Below are positions 23,501 to 35,300 of a stretch of DNA of 64,000 nucleotides, piece by piece. The DNA lies in contig NC_064682.1 in assembly GCF_023278565.1 (NCBI RefSeq), positions 1,178,001 to 1,242,000 on the forward strand, in the 5' to 3' direction. Below the pieces are notes generated by a model. It was given only the letters and a program-made list of their open reading frames with translations. It had not been told where the DNA came from and searched no databases. This stretch comes from Colletotrichum lupini (lineage: Eukaryota > Ascomycota > Sordariomycetes > Glomerellales > Glomerellaceae). Positions within the stretch are counted from its first letter, which is position 1. The number at the start of each line of letters is the position of its first letter. The position numbers and the translations under genes were made by a program.

Positions 23501-26500
23501 AGGAAAAGAGGCTAAATATAGTAATTACTAATAAAGAGGCTTAGATATATTAAATAGGTAGAGATTTAACTTATAAGTAGAGTAATAAAAGAAGTAATAC
23601 TATATTTATAAAAAGGATAAATATTAGTTAAGTAATTACTCTAAAGAAGAGCGTACTAAACTATATAAATAGTATAGAAAGTCGAGGGTAGTAAATAGTA
23701 AAACTAGCCCTCGTTAGTTTAACTAATTCCTTATTATATATAAAGGTAGATCCGGGGGTATAGAACTTAGTAACGGTAGCTAAAATAATAGCTTAAAGTA
23801 TATACCCCTTATAAAAGATTCGGAAGATAAGGAAGATCTTACCCCCTATACTAACGAATTAGATTATAATAAAATTAACGATATTAACTACTCTTTTTTT
23901 ACCCTATTAGCCTTTAGAAGATATACGAGGCTAAACGAATAGAGGGTAATAGAAGCTCTTGATAAGTAGGCTTTTATTTATAAATAGTAAAGGAAGGTCC
24001 CTTAAATAACGGATACAGAGGAGGCTAAAAAGGTAAATTTAATAAGGCTAAAGCTTATTCTCTTAATAATTAAAGAGAAAACGCTATTTTTCTTAATATT
24101 TAAAAAAAAAGAATATAGTACTAAGTAAATCTAGGGGTAGCTAGAGGGGTCCTTTTTATATTACTTAGATCCTTTAAATACTAAGCTCGTATAAGTATTT
24201 TACGTAAGTAAAAGGTACGGCCTAGACGATTTCTATAAGATTATCCTAAATACTAGGGTATCGTAATAGTTAATTAGAAAAAAAGGGTAATTCTAAGTAC
24301 TATAAAAGATCGCGTTAGTAATATTTAATACGTTAATAATAAGTATTACGAGGATTAGTTTCGGCCTAGGTAAGGAAATCGTTACCCTAAGTATAATAAA
24401 AGTAGAGACGTACTTTAGAATAATAACTTTTTATATTTTACCTATTAATACCCCATTTCTCCTATATTTAAAAAATATAAATTAACTAAGTATTATATTT
24501 AATAATACGAGGAATAAAATCTCTAGTAGTAAGTACTTCGAGATAGTTAAACGATAATAGGGGCATGCGTTTATAAAGCTTATTAATAATACGAAGTTAA
24601 TTAATTACTTAATAAAAAGTGAGCTTAAAAGATTATATTAGAGATTTGGGTACTTATTAGTTACGAGGCTATATAACCTCTTAAAGTAATTAAGTAATAA
24701 TAATATTAAAATAGGGGCGCTAGAGTAGTTAACGAAAGTATATTACTAATACTAAATAAATGCGCAGAGCCTACGTAGATTTAAGTTTAAATTGCGTAAT
24801 AAGCTTAATTTTAACTAGGAAATCGTCGTTAATATTTTCTACTTAAATAGTCGGCTAGTATTATATATAATCGACGTAGCTATATCTTTCTAAGTAGGGC
24901 AATTCTTCTAGGATTTATAAATAAAAATAGTATAAGTAGCCCTATAAAAAAGCTAGATCGATATATATTAGGGACCGCTAAACGGTATTAGAACCGACGT
25001 TAGTACTAGCTTTAAGTTAATAGAATTTAGGGATAATGCGACGGCCTACGGTATATAGTTAAAAATCGTACTTATTAAAGCGTATTATAATATTAAAAAA
25101 GTAAAGAGGGTATATTAATAGTTAAAAAGGGCGTTTAGAATTATTAAAGAGGAAAATCCGGATTTTATTAATAACGAATACCTCTAGATAGTACTTAAAT
25201 ATTATAACGATACTATAGGGCCTAACGGACTTATACTAACGCTATTAGTATTTAGAGTATATTTAAAAACGACCTTAGCCTCGCTACTGTTACTAAATAT
25301 AAGTTAACGAACCTAAGTAATTAAAAAAGTAATATAGGTACTACGTAAAGTAAGTATAAAAAAGTAAGTTAACGAGGTAATTACTATACGTAATAGGCCC
25401 GATATAGGGGATAATTTAAATATATTACTAAATTTAGATATATAAGTATAGCGCGAAATTACTTAATAATAGGCTAGGCTATATAAGTTAATTTTTATTA
25501 ACGAGCGCTTTTATATAGTTACGAGAGATCGTAACTAGCTATTTAAAATATTAATTACGATAATTAAACCGTACTATATAAATCCTAACGAGGTAATTTC
25601 TAACTTATAAGAAGAAGAAGAGCTAGGGGAAACTATATAACCCGTAGTAGAAGTATAAGAAATTATCCTTAATAAAATCGTTATAGTAATATTAATAGAC
25701 GATAAGGAAAAAGAAATTACTAAAAGGGTACTAATACTATTAGTAAGACGTTATAAAAGATTACGACGGTAAGCCCTAACGTAGTAATTTATTACTAGCG
25801 ACGAGGTAATTAATACTTTTTATATAATAAAAGAGAAAGCCGATTTCGAGCTAGCGGTTAAACTACGTAAAGAAGGTATAATTATAACTATTAAAAAACC
25901 GTATAAGGGATTAGATCTTATTAAAATAAATACTCTTTGCGATTAAAGGGTCTATCGATTTATCCTATACGACTTAGAAAAATATATAAACCTCTATATA
26001 TTTAAATTATAAATAGTTCATAAGATTAAAGGGAAAGGAATACCCTAACTATATAAGAAGTTTAGATACGTAATTTAGGGGTACGGCGACGTTAAAAAGG
26101 CGACGCTATTTATATAATTACTTATTATATAGCGCTATAGCTAATAATTAATAATAGTACTAATGGTATCGCTATAGAAGAAGGGATACGAGATTTAGAG
26201 CTATAATATTACCTAGGCCTATACTTAATTAGTTATAGGGCTTATAAGGAAAATCCTAGCCTATTTACTAAAGGAAATGGCTAGTAAGTACTTAGAAAGT
26301 ATAATTATTAAAGTACTTAAGCTACTATATAGGCTTATAAAATCGGGTACCTATTAGTAAGCTACTTACTATAATTTTTATATTAATTAATTATTAATAG
26401 TTATTTTTACGTACGACCCGTACTTATTAGTTATAGAGTATAAAAGTAACTAATTTAAGATCGTTAGAGTATAAACCGATAATATATTAAGCCTATTTAA

Positions 26501-27538
26501 TATTAACTTTATAAAAAAGGAGGATAAGGAGCTTTAAAAAGCGGGCTTCGTAACGAAGCTAAAAGAGGTCCTTATAATAAATACCCCCTTAGTATTTAAT
26601 AGCGGGATTTTTATAATTAAAAAGGAAACCGTCGTTTTTTAATAAAAGGGGTAGGGTAAGAAGATTAACTTCGTTAATCTAAATATAACTAATATTAAAA
26701 AGTAATATAAGGCTAAGCTAGCGCGAGGGGTATATATTATAAGTATTTATTAGCCCGAGGTAATTTTTAATTACGCTAAGGTAGTATAAGCTATAGATCT
26801 AACTAAATAAAACGTCGAGGTACTTAATAAGCGGCTTAAATAGTAATAAATAAATCTCGATCGAGGTCTCGTTTACTACTTAATTAACTTTATAACTAAT
26901 AAGCTTTACGTTTTTATTAATAAGTTATTTATAAATAATAACGACCTTATTTCGTAATTAGGGTATATTATTATCCTAGTTAACGAGAGTATAGGCGAGA
27001 GCGAATTTATTATATATAATAATATAATCTATTACTCGTCAATTAAAAATAAGCGGGTAATAAGAAGTATATTAGCGTCGGAGGTATATAGTATAGTTAA
27101 TAGCGTTAACCTCTTTTACGTAATTTTAATAATACTAAGGAAGATTATTAATTGAATTAGCCTTTTACTTATTTTAATAGTTATTTATACCGATTCCTAC
27201 TCGCTATACGAATACTTTATTAAATTAAGAACGACGAAAGAAAAGAGGCTTATAATTAATATTATAGCCCTTAGGTAATCGTACGAAAGGCGCGAGATAC
27301 TCGAGATCCATTAGATTAATAATAAAAATAACCTCGTAGACGCTTTTATAAAAGTAATACTAAATAAGGGATTAGAGTAATTCGTAAGTAATAGAAAAGC
27401 TATTATACGAATAAAAGGATAGGTTATATAAAAAAAGTAAAAAAAAGGGGGAAAGGGAAACGACTTAATAAACGGGCCCGAGGTCGAATTATACCTCTAA
27501 CTATAGTAGTTAAATTAATAAAAAAAAGAGAAAGTTAG

Positions 27539-27743
27539 TATTAGATTAAAAGTCTAATTCGATCGTAGTATATAGCCGACTGCGTAGGGGCTAATTAGGG
27601 GCCCTATTTAGGATTATCGTAACTAGCTTAACCTATAGTTAGAACCTCTTTTTTATACCTATTACGCAAATATTTATATAGTTTAATTAATCTCTTCGTT
27701 AACTACGGTTCGAACTAACTACCTTATAATAGGGATACTAACA
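27539..27743 (+). repeat. 3' LTR of copia copy 2
   Basis: 205 bp. The inner start reads TATTAGATTA (mutated) while the outer end keeps ACTAACA. This is the mirror image of the 5' LTR pattern. A purine-rich run precedes it at about 27518-27534. Confidence 0.94.
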
Positions 27744-27748
27744 CTAGA

Positions 27749-28410
27749 TTAGATACGGAATCAGGCCCGGACATCTAGAAAGGACTAAAAAGAATTACTA
27801 ATGCGAGAGTTAAAGATCTCAAGTTCTAGTCTTATATAAATAGCTGCAAGATTAGCTTAAGTGACTACTTAGGATAAGCTTTAAATAACTTCGGAAGACC
27901 GTTTGTTATGGGAAGGTAAAGTGCTTTGGCCTGAATTTGCAGCCGACGGGTTACTTTGAATCTTTGTCTTTAGATTGACTAATAGAGTTACTGCGCCGAC
28001 GGCGGGTTAGTTGCTAATGATGTAGCCCTAAACCGTAGGACTAGCAGACTCAATCTAGCGCAATCCCCAAGCCTAGCCCTTCTATTTCATTTGATTCCTT
28101 TCGAGTTATAAAATGCTGATGGAAGCCTGCGGATGAAAGGGGCCTGAATTAAATACTATAGGCAGTCCAAGCTAGGTAATCTGGGTAGTGGGCATTGGCT
28201 ACATTGTCGTTCGCTTTAGGGTAATGCATTTCAGGCTTGCAATCTGAAGCTAGTATGAATATAGAGGCCACCTAATCGAAATTATCTTAGAAACTTTTGG
28301 AATTCTATCTACATTGATGTTCTCAGCCGAGTCCGCCTCCTTTAACCCAAGCTACTACTAAAGTCTTATTATAAACCAAGACCTGAGCTGAGGGTACCAT
28401 AGGCGGGAGT
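27749..28410. other. Intergenic: HMG-CoA synthase 3' flank
   Basis: About 660 bp with no gene seen. It is moderately AT-rich with several short TA-rich runs next to the element, so some RIP spread is possible. Confidence 0.45.
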
Positions 28411-30048
28411 TCACGGCTTCACAGCGTAGAACCTGCGGTAAGCATCGTCAACTCTCTGCAGGTAGTACGTTCCAGGAGCCATGACTTCAATACTTCCAGC
28501 AGGCTCATAGCCTTTGGCGCCATATGCCTTTAATCTGAGAAAGCAGGCCTTCGAATTGGTGGTTAGTAGCAGCTCGCAAAAACCCAGGGTTAGATTCACT
28601 CTCACCTCTTCATACTGCTCAGGCGTACAAATTTCACGTTGCTCGAGACGCTTCATAAGATCAATCTTCTGGACCATCTCGCTGAGATCTCCCGTAATCT
28701 TGAGCCCATAGAGAGTGCTGGCAATACCGCTGCCATACTAACGTCGCGTCTCTCGTCAGCAAGATATTCGCCCATGAATATTACAAGACTTACACTGAAC
28801 ATGCCGATAGTCTTCCCGACACTGTCTCTGAGATCGATGTGGCTGATCAAGCTGATGAGAGAGCAGTATAGACTAGCTGTGTACATGTTGCCGCATAAAG
28901 TGGGAGCGGCAATGCAGGGCTCAACTCTCGCTTTGAAGAGATCCTTGGACTGGGTGACAAAGATCTTTTCAAGTTCCTTGCTCTTCAAAGATTCCTCGTA
29001 GCTGAGCCCGCGGAGCTCTTCCGTCAACGTCGCCTCCCATCGGCTCTTGTCACTATCCAGTCGGAAGTCGTTGTACAACAGTCGTCCATACGACTTGCTC
29101 ACAATCTTGCAGTTGGGGGTGTGAAATGCCATGTAGTTGAATATGTTCAGCAGGTTGTTAGTATCAGTTTTCGGCCCAAGTCCGTTTGTGCGTTGGTTAG
29201 CTGCTTCTACCTTCTCACGAAGACGTTGATAGCAACCGTCCAGTGCTGACATGTACGACCGAAGCGACTCATGTCCATTAACCAGAGGGAACTCTGCTTT
29301 GAGATCAGGTTTGTAAAAGTCGTAGGCATGGGTCATGAAGGTTCCCTTGAGCGCCGGCTCCATCGAAAGCAGCGCATTGGGGCCCACGAGCATGGCGACA
29401 CAACCGGCACCGCCCGTGGGACGAGAGGCGGGCTCGTTGTACAAGGCAATGTCTGACGCAACAACGATAGCGTTTCGGCCATCCCATGATCTGGACTCGA
29501 CCCAGTTGACAGCGTTGAACAAGGCGCTCGTGCCGCCGTAGCATGCGTTAATGGTGTCGATACCTTCCAGGCTGGTGTTCCCGGCAGGCTCGAAGAGCTG
29601 GGTCAGCACTGTCTTGACAGACTTAGCTTTATCAACCAAGGATTCGGTGCCAACTTCGAGGCGGCCAATCGAGTTGGGGTTGATGTCGTACTTTCGCATG
29701 AGCGAAGATATGGCAGTGAGGGCCATGGAAGATGCGTCTAAGCTAGTCAGTAGCTATCGCTGATGTAGAGGATGCTAGACCCAGAGCCTGGCCGAAGTAA
29801 TAGTGCCCTGGACGGGCGATGACTTACCCTCACGGTCGTTGCAGAAGTTCATGTATTTGAGGCCCAAGCCAATGGTGTATTTACCCGCTGAGACGCCTTG
29901 GTGCTGCTCAAAGAGAGACTGGTCCAAGCACTGGAGTGATTGATTTTAGCTCTGATAGATGATGTATGAATTTGTAGAAGGAGATGTGGACCTGTCCAGG
30001 GACGTAGATTTCCATGGCTTTGATGCCAACATTCTCAGGGAATGCCAT
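28411..30048 (-). CDS. Hydroxymethylglutaryl-CoA synthase
   Basis: Four exons on the minus strand: 30048-29992, 29930-29828, 29737-28794, 28737-28411, giving 476 aa, close to eukaryotic HMG-CoA synthases. The chain shows the thiolase-fold landmarks in order: LEVGTES with the general acid Glu (about 85), DTINACYGGT with the acyl-carrying Cys (about 119), a FHTP histidine segment, MFSYGSGIAST, and a C-terminal PGTYYLQRVD-RRFY tail. The enzyme condenses acetyl-CoA and acetoacetyl-CoA to HMG-CoA, the step before HMG-CoA reductase. It shows no inactivating change although copies 2 and 3 lie on either side. Being inside a tailoring-gene region, it is probably a second copy beside the housekeeping gene, made for a branched acyl unit or for self-protection. 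Confidence in the enzyme class is high, in the role low. Confidence 0.94.
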
Positions 30049-30937
30049 CGCGAATGAAAAAGATATTTGCTTCTAAACAAAGAGTGAAGATGTAGAACAA
30101 TGAAGATGTCCAGAGTATGAGACTCGAGTGATAGATGCAATACTATATTGATATGATAACAAGACTTGTCTGCTTAGATATCATTCACTTGAACCATTGA
30201 AGTCGCAGAATCCATATATACACAAATTGGACTATGCTGGCAGGAGCTTGATGCTGGGCATGACCTGAAATCAGTAACCTGAAAGCTAGAAGCACAGCCC
30301 ACGAGATGATCTGGTGTGTTGAGATCGATATCATCCGATTGTTTCCCCATGGCCAGCTGAATGTCTTATTCGACAGCCTTCTCTGTCACCCAATTCAGCC
30401 TTCTCGATACGAAGAGTGATGATTTCTCTTGCGAAAATAAGCTTGTTCTGTCAACACAGCACCTAGTGCACCCTGACAAGCTGAAGCCGTTGCTTGATCC
30501 TTGTGTTTCCACCACCCAAGGTTAGTTCGACGGTCCGCTTACGGACCAACTCAGGTGGATGGAGAGACAAGCAAAGATGCTGATTCGTTCATTATTTCCG
30601 TTTTTCGATCCGTCGAAATTGCTCGTGAACTGAACCTGGTACCTATTTCATGCATTTTACGCCATGTTTCAGCAAGGGTATTTATGATGGTTATGGAAAC
30701 CGTTGGGGACTTTTGCTCAGGAACCAGTCGGGCGGACCAATCCCCAGTCCAAGGTGTCTTTCACTACGGATGCATCCGCGACCCCACATCATAGTCTTTC
30801 TGCGACTCCACGAATTGAGCTGCTACCCCATTGCTTTTCGTGAGAGCCGTGCCGTCATAACGCGAAACGTCAGGCTTCTTCTCCCTGGGACAGTCAAGAT
30901 GCGAGGGCTTGCAGGGCGTGGTTCATGGCATTCGTGT
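30049..30937. other. Intergenic: HMG-CoA synthase promoter and regulator 3' flank
   Basis: About 0.9 kb without a gene. It should hold the promoter of the HMG-CoA synthase. Small frames on both strands have no motifs. Confidence 0.5.
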
Positions 30938-30955
30938 CTACGCGTCGAGCGTGGC

Positions 30956-32105
30956 TTAGCAAATAGATAAGCGAGAAAGATAGGGAAAACAAAAGTACTC
31001 ACACGGCCACACCCACTGCCCCAACAACACTTGGTAGTGGAACAGGGCTCGGGAACGTAGATCCGAAAGGTCTCCATCGAACGTAATGCACTGCTCATCT
31101 AGTTCCTTCGAAATATCTTGAAACAAGTGGCCGATGGCTTCCAAGCTTTCTCTCTCCCCCTCTAGGACAGAGACAGAAGGTGGTGATGTAAGACTTTGCC
31201 GAAGACTCAGCCACCACGAGATAATCAGCGCTAAGCGAAAAAAGGACGAACATGTCACCCATCAGCGATTCAAATCTTGAAATGACGATCCGGAACATGA
31301 TTGCTTACCAGTCTCATATGCTACCATTGGGCCAAGCCCACCGAATTCGAATGCCGCCTTCCGCTGCCTATGAGCGATGCCTGTTACGGTATCCGCCAAC
31401 CAAGAAGTCGTAGCGTACTTGATAACAACAAGAACCTTCCTTTCAGTGGGGAAATTGGGGACCGCCAGATGACATCGAGGTTCTTTCGCGATTCTCTTCA
31501 GGATCTGGAGCTCCTGGCCCATGTAAAGATGGTGGTACGCAGAGTTTAGCAGACATAGACAGTCCGTCATCTTGGGATCGCTCTTCATGCTCTGCGAGCC
31601 TCCAGCGTGAGGGTGACTGCGCCATAGAGTCTCCCAGGCTTGAAGGCTCCTCTCTATCTTTGCACAATACTCACGATCAAGGATGGGGGCCATTTCAGGA
31701 GAGTACCGTTCTCTAGCACAAATGTTCGCCACGAGAGCCCCAATCAACGTGAGAAGTCCAAATGAGCTCATGGCTACCGCGGGATACTCGCCAGTGAAAA
31801 CTCGTCTCGAAGTTTCGACGAGATTGACTGGTTTGTACGCCTGCCATTCCTTGTTGCGGGCCCATTCTTCGGCTGACGGTGCTCGCCAGAGGCTGTCGTT
31901 TGAGGGGACGATCATTTCCGCTGTTACCTGAGGTGCGGCGACACATGTTGATTCAGGGTCGAGGAGCGATATGGCAGCGTTCAGAATGCAAGTCCAGCTT
32001 GCAAGTCTGTACATATAAATGCAGGGAGTCAGATATCGTATTGCATCAGTGGGGGACCAGACGCTCACTGACCTGCTTAACGTCTCTATGAAGACCCAGT
32101 CCTTC
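30956..32105 (-). pseudogene. C2H2/fungal-specific-domain transcription factor, 3' part cut off by copia copy 3
   Basis: The downstream part of the regulator whose 5' part is at 39465-41355. The split exon resumes at 32105-32073 (KDWVFIETLSR); then come 32006-31309 and 31230-30956. The large exon carries the late fungal_trans landmarks PSNDSLWRAPSAEEW and long hydrophobic helices. The 3' end is uncertain: the frame reads to a TAA at 30956, but a GTGAGT donor inside it could splice to a short last exon ending at 30938. Only copia LTR sequence now precedes this part, so a normal full-length mRNA cannot form. The reading frame itself has no further stops, which suggests the break is young compared with ordinary gene decay. 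Confidence 0.85.
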
Positions 32106-32307
32106 TGTCGGATTAGAAGTCCAATTCGACCGCGGCATACAGCCGACTGCGCAGGGGCCAATTGGGGGCCCTATTTACGATTATCGTAGCCAGCCTAACC
32201 TACGGTTAGAACCTCTTTTTTATACTTACGTAGATATTTATATAGTTTAATTAATCTCTTTGTTAACTACGGTTCGAACTAACTACCCTATAATAAGGAT
32301 ACTAATA
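32106..32307 (+). repeat. 5' LTR of copia copy 3
   Basis: 202 bp, beginning with intact TGTCGGATTAG at the outer edge and ending with mutated ACTAATA inside. It carries the 3-bp deletion shared with its partner at 39263-39464. Confidence 0.94.
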
Positions 32308-35300
32308 CTAATTAATAATTAAATTCTATTATCGTAGATCGGTAAGGTATCTCGCTACGTAAAAGAGACGACTTTTTAATACCGTACGGGATAGGAGATT
32401 CGTACTAATTAACCTTATAAAAATAAATAAAAAAAGAGGCGATTCTCGAATACCGTACGGAATTAAGTAATCGTAGCTCTTTATTATTTATAAAAGGTCG
32501 ACGTTTATTATATTAAACTACGTTAATTAACGGAACTACTTAAGTAACTAGCCTTTTATTATTACCCCGAGTAGCTTTTTTACTAAACGACTTTTCTACG
32601 GCCGGCCTGCGATTAGAAATTAACTAGTTAAATTAATAAAAGTATAGTATAAAAGAGCATTGCGTAATCGAAAAAGGGGATCTCTAAACGTAGACATTCT
32701 TACTTAGTAGCGAAGGTAACCTTATAGGAGTTATTAAGCTAAGAGATCTATAGTATATAAGAAAGTTTACTATTATAAGGATCTTATAGGTACGACCTTA
32801 AGCCCGTAATCTAGACGACCTCCTCGTAGCTCCCTTAACTACCCCCTAGGTATTACTTAGGAATATAATATAGGGGACGGTCTAACGAGGGAGGAGGGGA
32901 TTTAAAGGTCCTAATAATATCGAGCTAAGAGTATTATAGATCTTAGAGATTAACCTAGGAAAAAGGCGGCTACCCTAAAGTAGTCTTACGACCTCTTATT
33001 AGAGTTACTATTAGCCTAAAAAAAGGCTAAAAAGACGAGGATCTGAGGGGAAAAGAAAAGAATCCTCTAGAGGGCCGCTTGAGGGCTTTTTTTTATACTA
33101 GCTCCCGGCGCGAGATTACTAATTTTGAGAAATTAACTAAGTAATAAAAGGGATCGCTAGTAAGTAACAATTGCCTAACCATAATTAAGCTACGAAAAAG
33201 ACTACCTAAAAGATATAAAATAGGGTACTAAGAAGCCGTAAAAAATAAGATCTCTAAGGTATCTAACCCTACTACGTACGAGCGATAAGTAAGTATTTTC
33301 GGTAAGTCTTTAAAATATACGATCTTATGAAAAAGAGGGCTTAACTTCGTTAACCGTACTTAACGGCTTATATAGTTCTTAATAGCTTATATAGCTCCTC
33401 TACGAGCCGCCCGGCGTCTACTTTTAACTATTCTTATAGAATACTACCCTAGAGGAGGTAGGTTAAGGAAGGAAGCTATTTAGAAATTATAGAGAGCACG
33501 AGGCTTAGGAGGCTAAAAGTATACGGGATAGCGAAAATTAGTAACTAATAAAGATCCCGAGACTAATTACTATATCTTCTTATAATAATATAAACGTCTA
33601 CTGCTATTATTATAAAAAGGAACTACTAAAACCTACTTTTTATATTAGATAAAAAGGAGGATCTTAGTAAGTACGATAGCTAGCGATCTAAAAGGGTAGT
33701 AATAATTACTAGAAATAATAAAAACGAGAGTAGTAGTAAAACGGCAAGAGGAAGCGGGAATCTCTTAGACCTTAATAAATTCGTTAGGTAGCGAAAGTAC
33801 GGATTTATTATAACTAGTGCGCGGATTAGATATATCCTCGTTAAGATTAAATACGCTAGCGATTATTAATATAAGTATAAGCTAGAGCACGACCCTTAGC
33901 GAGTTAGGGTAAAAAAAAAGAGGACGAAACCCGATCCTAAATAGAATCCTAATCCTTTATAAATAGGTAAATATTAACCCGGACTATTAGGGGACGTAGA
34001 TATATAGAATTACGGATTAGCCTAATAGCGAGCAAATTAACGTAGTATTAATCTATTTAACTAAAGTTTATAAAAAAAGGGGGCTATAGGGGTAACCCCT
34101 ATTTTACGAGATCATAAACGACCTTAGCTACTAACTAGACGAATAGTTCGCGAGCGTAAGCCTAGGAATTATAAAAGCTATTAATAGATTCCTTTATAAA
34201 CGAGGGGTATTACTAACGTAATTATAATCGCGAGAGCTATACGAAATACTAATAGCAATAATTATAGAGGAGGAATTCGTACTATAGAACTAGGTATAAG
34301 TCGATAGAGCGTATAATTACTTTAACGAATTTAGAAAAAGGGTAAACGACCCAGATTTCCTCCCTATAATAACTAACGGAAATCTGTTATTATAAAAGGA
34401 TATACTAGGGTAAAATATAGTACTAGAAGTACGATAATCGATAATTCTGCTTATTTTAATCTATAACTTAATATTATTACTAATGCGAAATTCGGCGCCG
34501 ATTAGTTAATAAGAAAGGAGGTAGACGACCCGAAGTTACTAATAGTACGTAGCGACGTAAGGATCGTATATAGAGACCGAAAATCTAATAGTAAATACGA
34601 AGTAATTTATAGACCTTAAAAAGATCTTCCTAAAAGAGAAATTATACTCTAGGGAGAAGTATAAAGTCTTATAAAAAACCCTAACGATATTTTATAATTA
34701 TTATAAAAAAGTCGGAATTAGGGAATACTAGTATTATTCGGTAATTAATATCGTACTCGTAAATAAAGCCTCTAATTACTACTACGAAGCGGTGCGTAAT
34801 CTCGATCGAAACGACTTTCTTAGTATAATTAATATAATCCGAAGCCGCTTCGAGACTTACAATAAGAACCTAGAGCTCTTATCTAAGCTACGAGCGATTT
34901 CTTTTATATTTATAGTTAGAATAATAGAGAGTAAATTATGAGTAAAGATCCTTAAAGAGCTTATCGATCGAATCGATAAGCTAGCGAAAACCTAGCTAAA
35001 TAAGGGGATAAATAAGTAGAAAGTCGGATATTTTTATACTATAGTTTAGCGTATACTAGAGGTAAAATTCACCCTATACTAAGTACCCGAAAACTACGAG
35101 ACGCTCTATTCGAGGCTAAGATCTAGTTTTAATATTAAAGTAAGAATACCGTACTAAACCTACCTCTAGGCGTACGACGGCCCTTATTAATAATATTAAG
35201 TTAATCGAACGTATAATAAAAAAAGAAAAGAGGCTAGATATAGTAATCGCTAATAAGGAGGCCCAGATTCGTTAAATAACTAGAAATTTAACTTACGGGC

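Larger units (their letters stand above)
20320..27743 (+). mobile_element. Ty1/copia LTR retrotransposon, copy 2, RIP-degenerated
   Basis: A full-length element of 7424 bp, the longest of the four, flanked by CTAGA (20315-20319 and 27744-27748). It aligns end to end with copy 1, including the GAG-pre-integrase, integrase, TDD-type reverse transcriptase and RNase H relics, but keeps the 330-bp and 59-bp segments that copy 1 lacks. No open frame of 60 codons exists in it. It inserted between the P450 and HMG-CoA synthase genes, about 660 bp beyond the stop of the latter, so neither coding region is cut. Confidence 0.95.
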
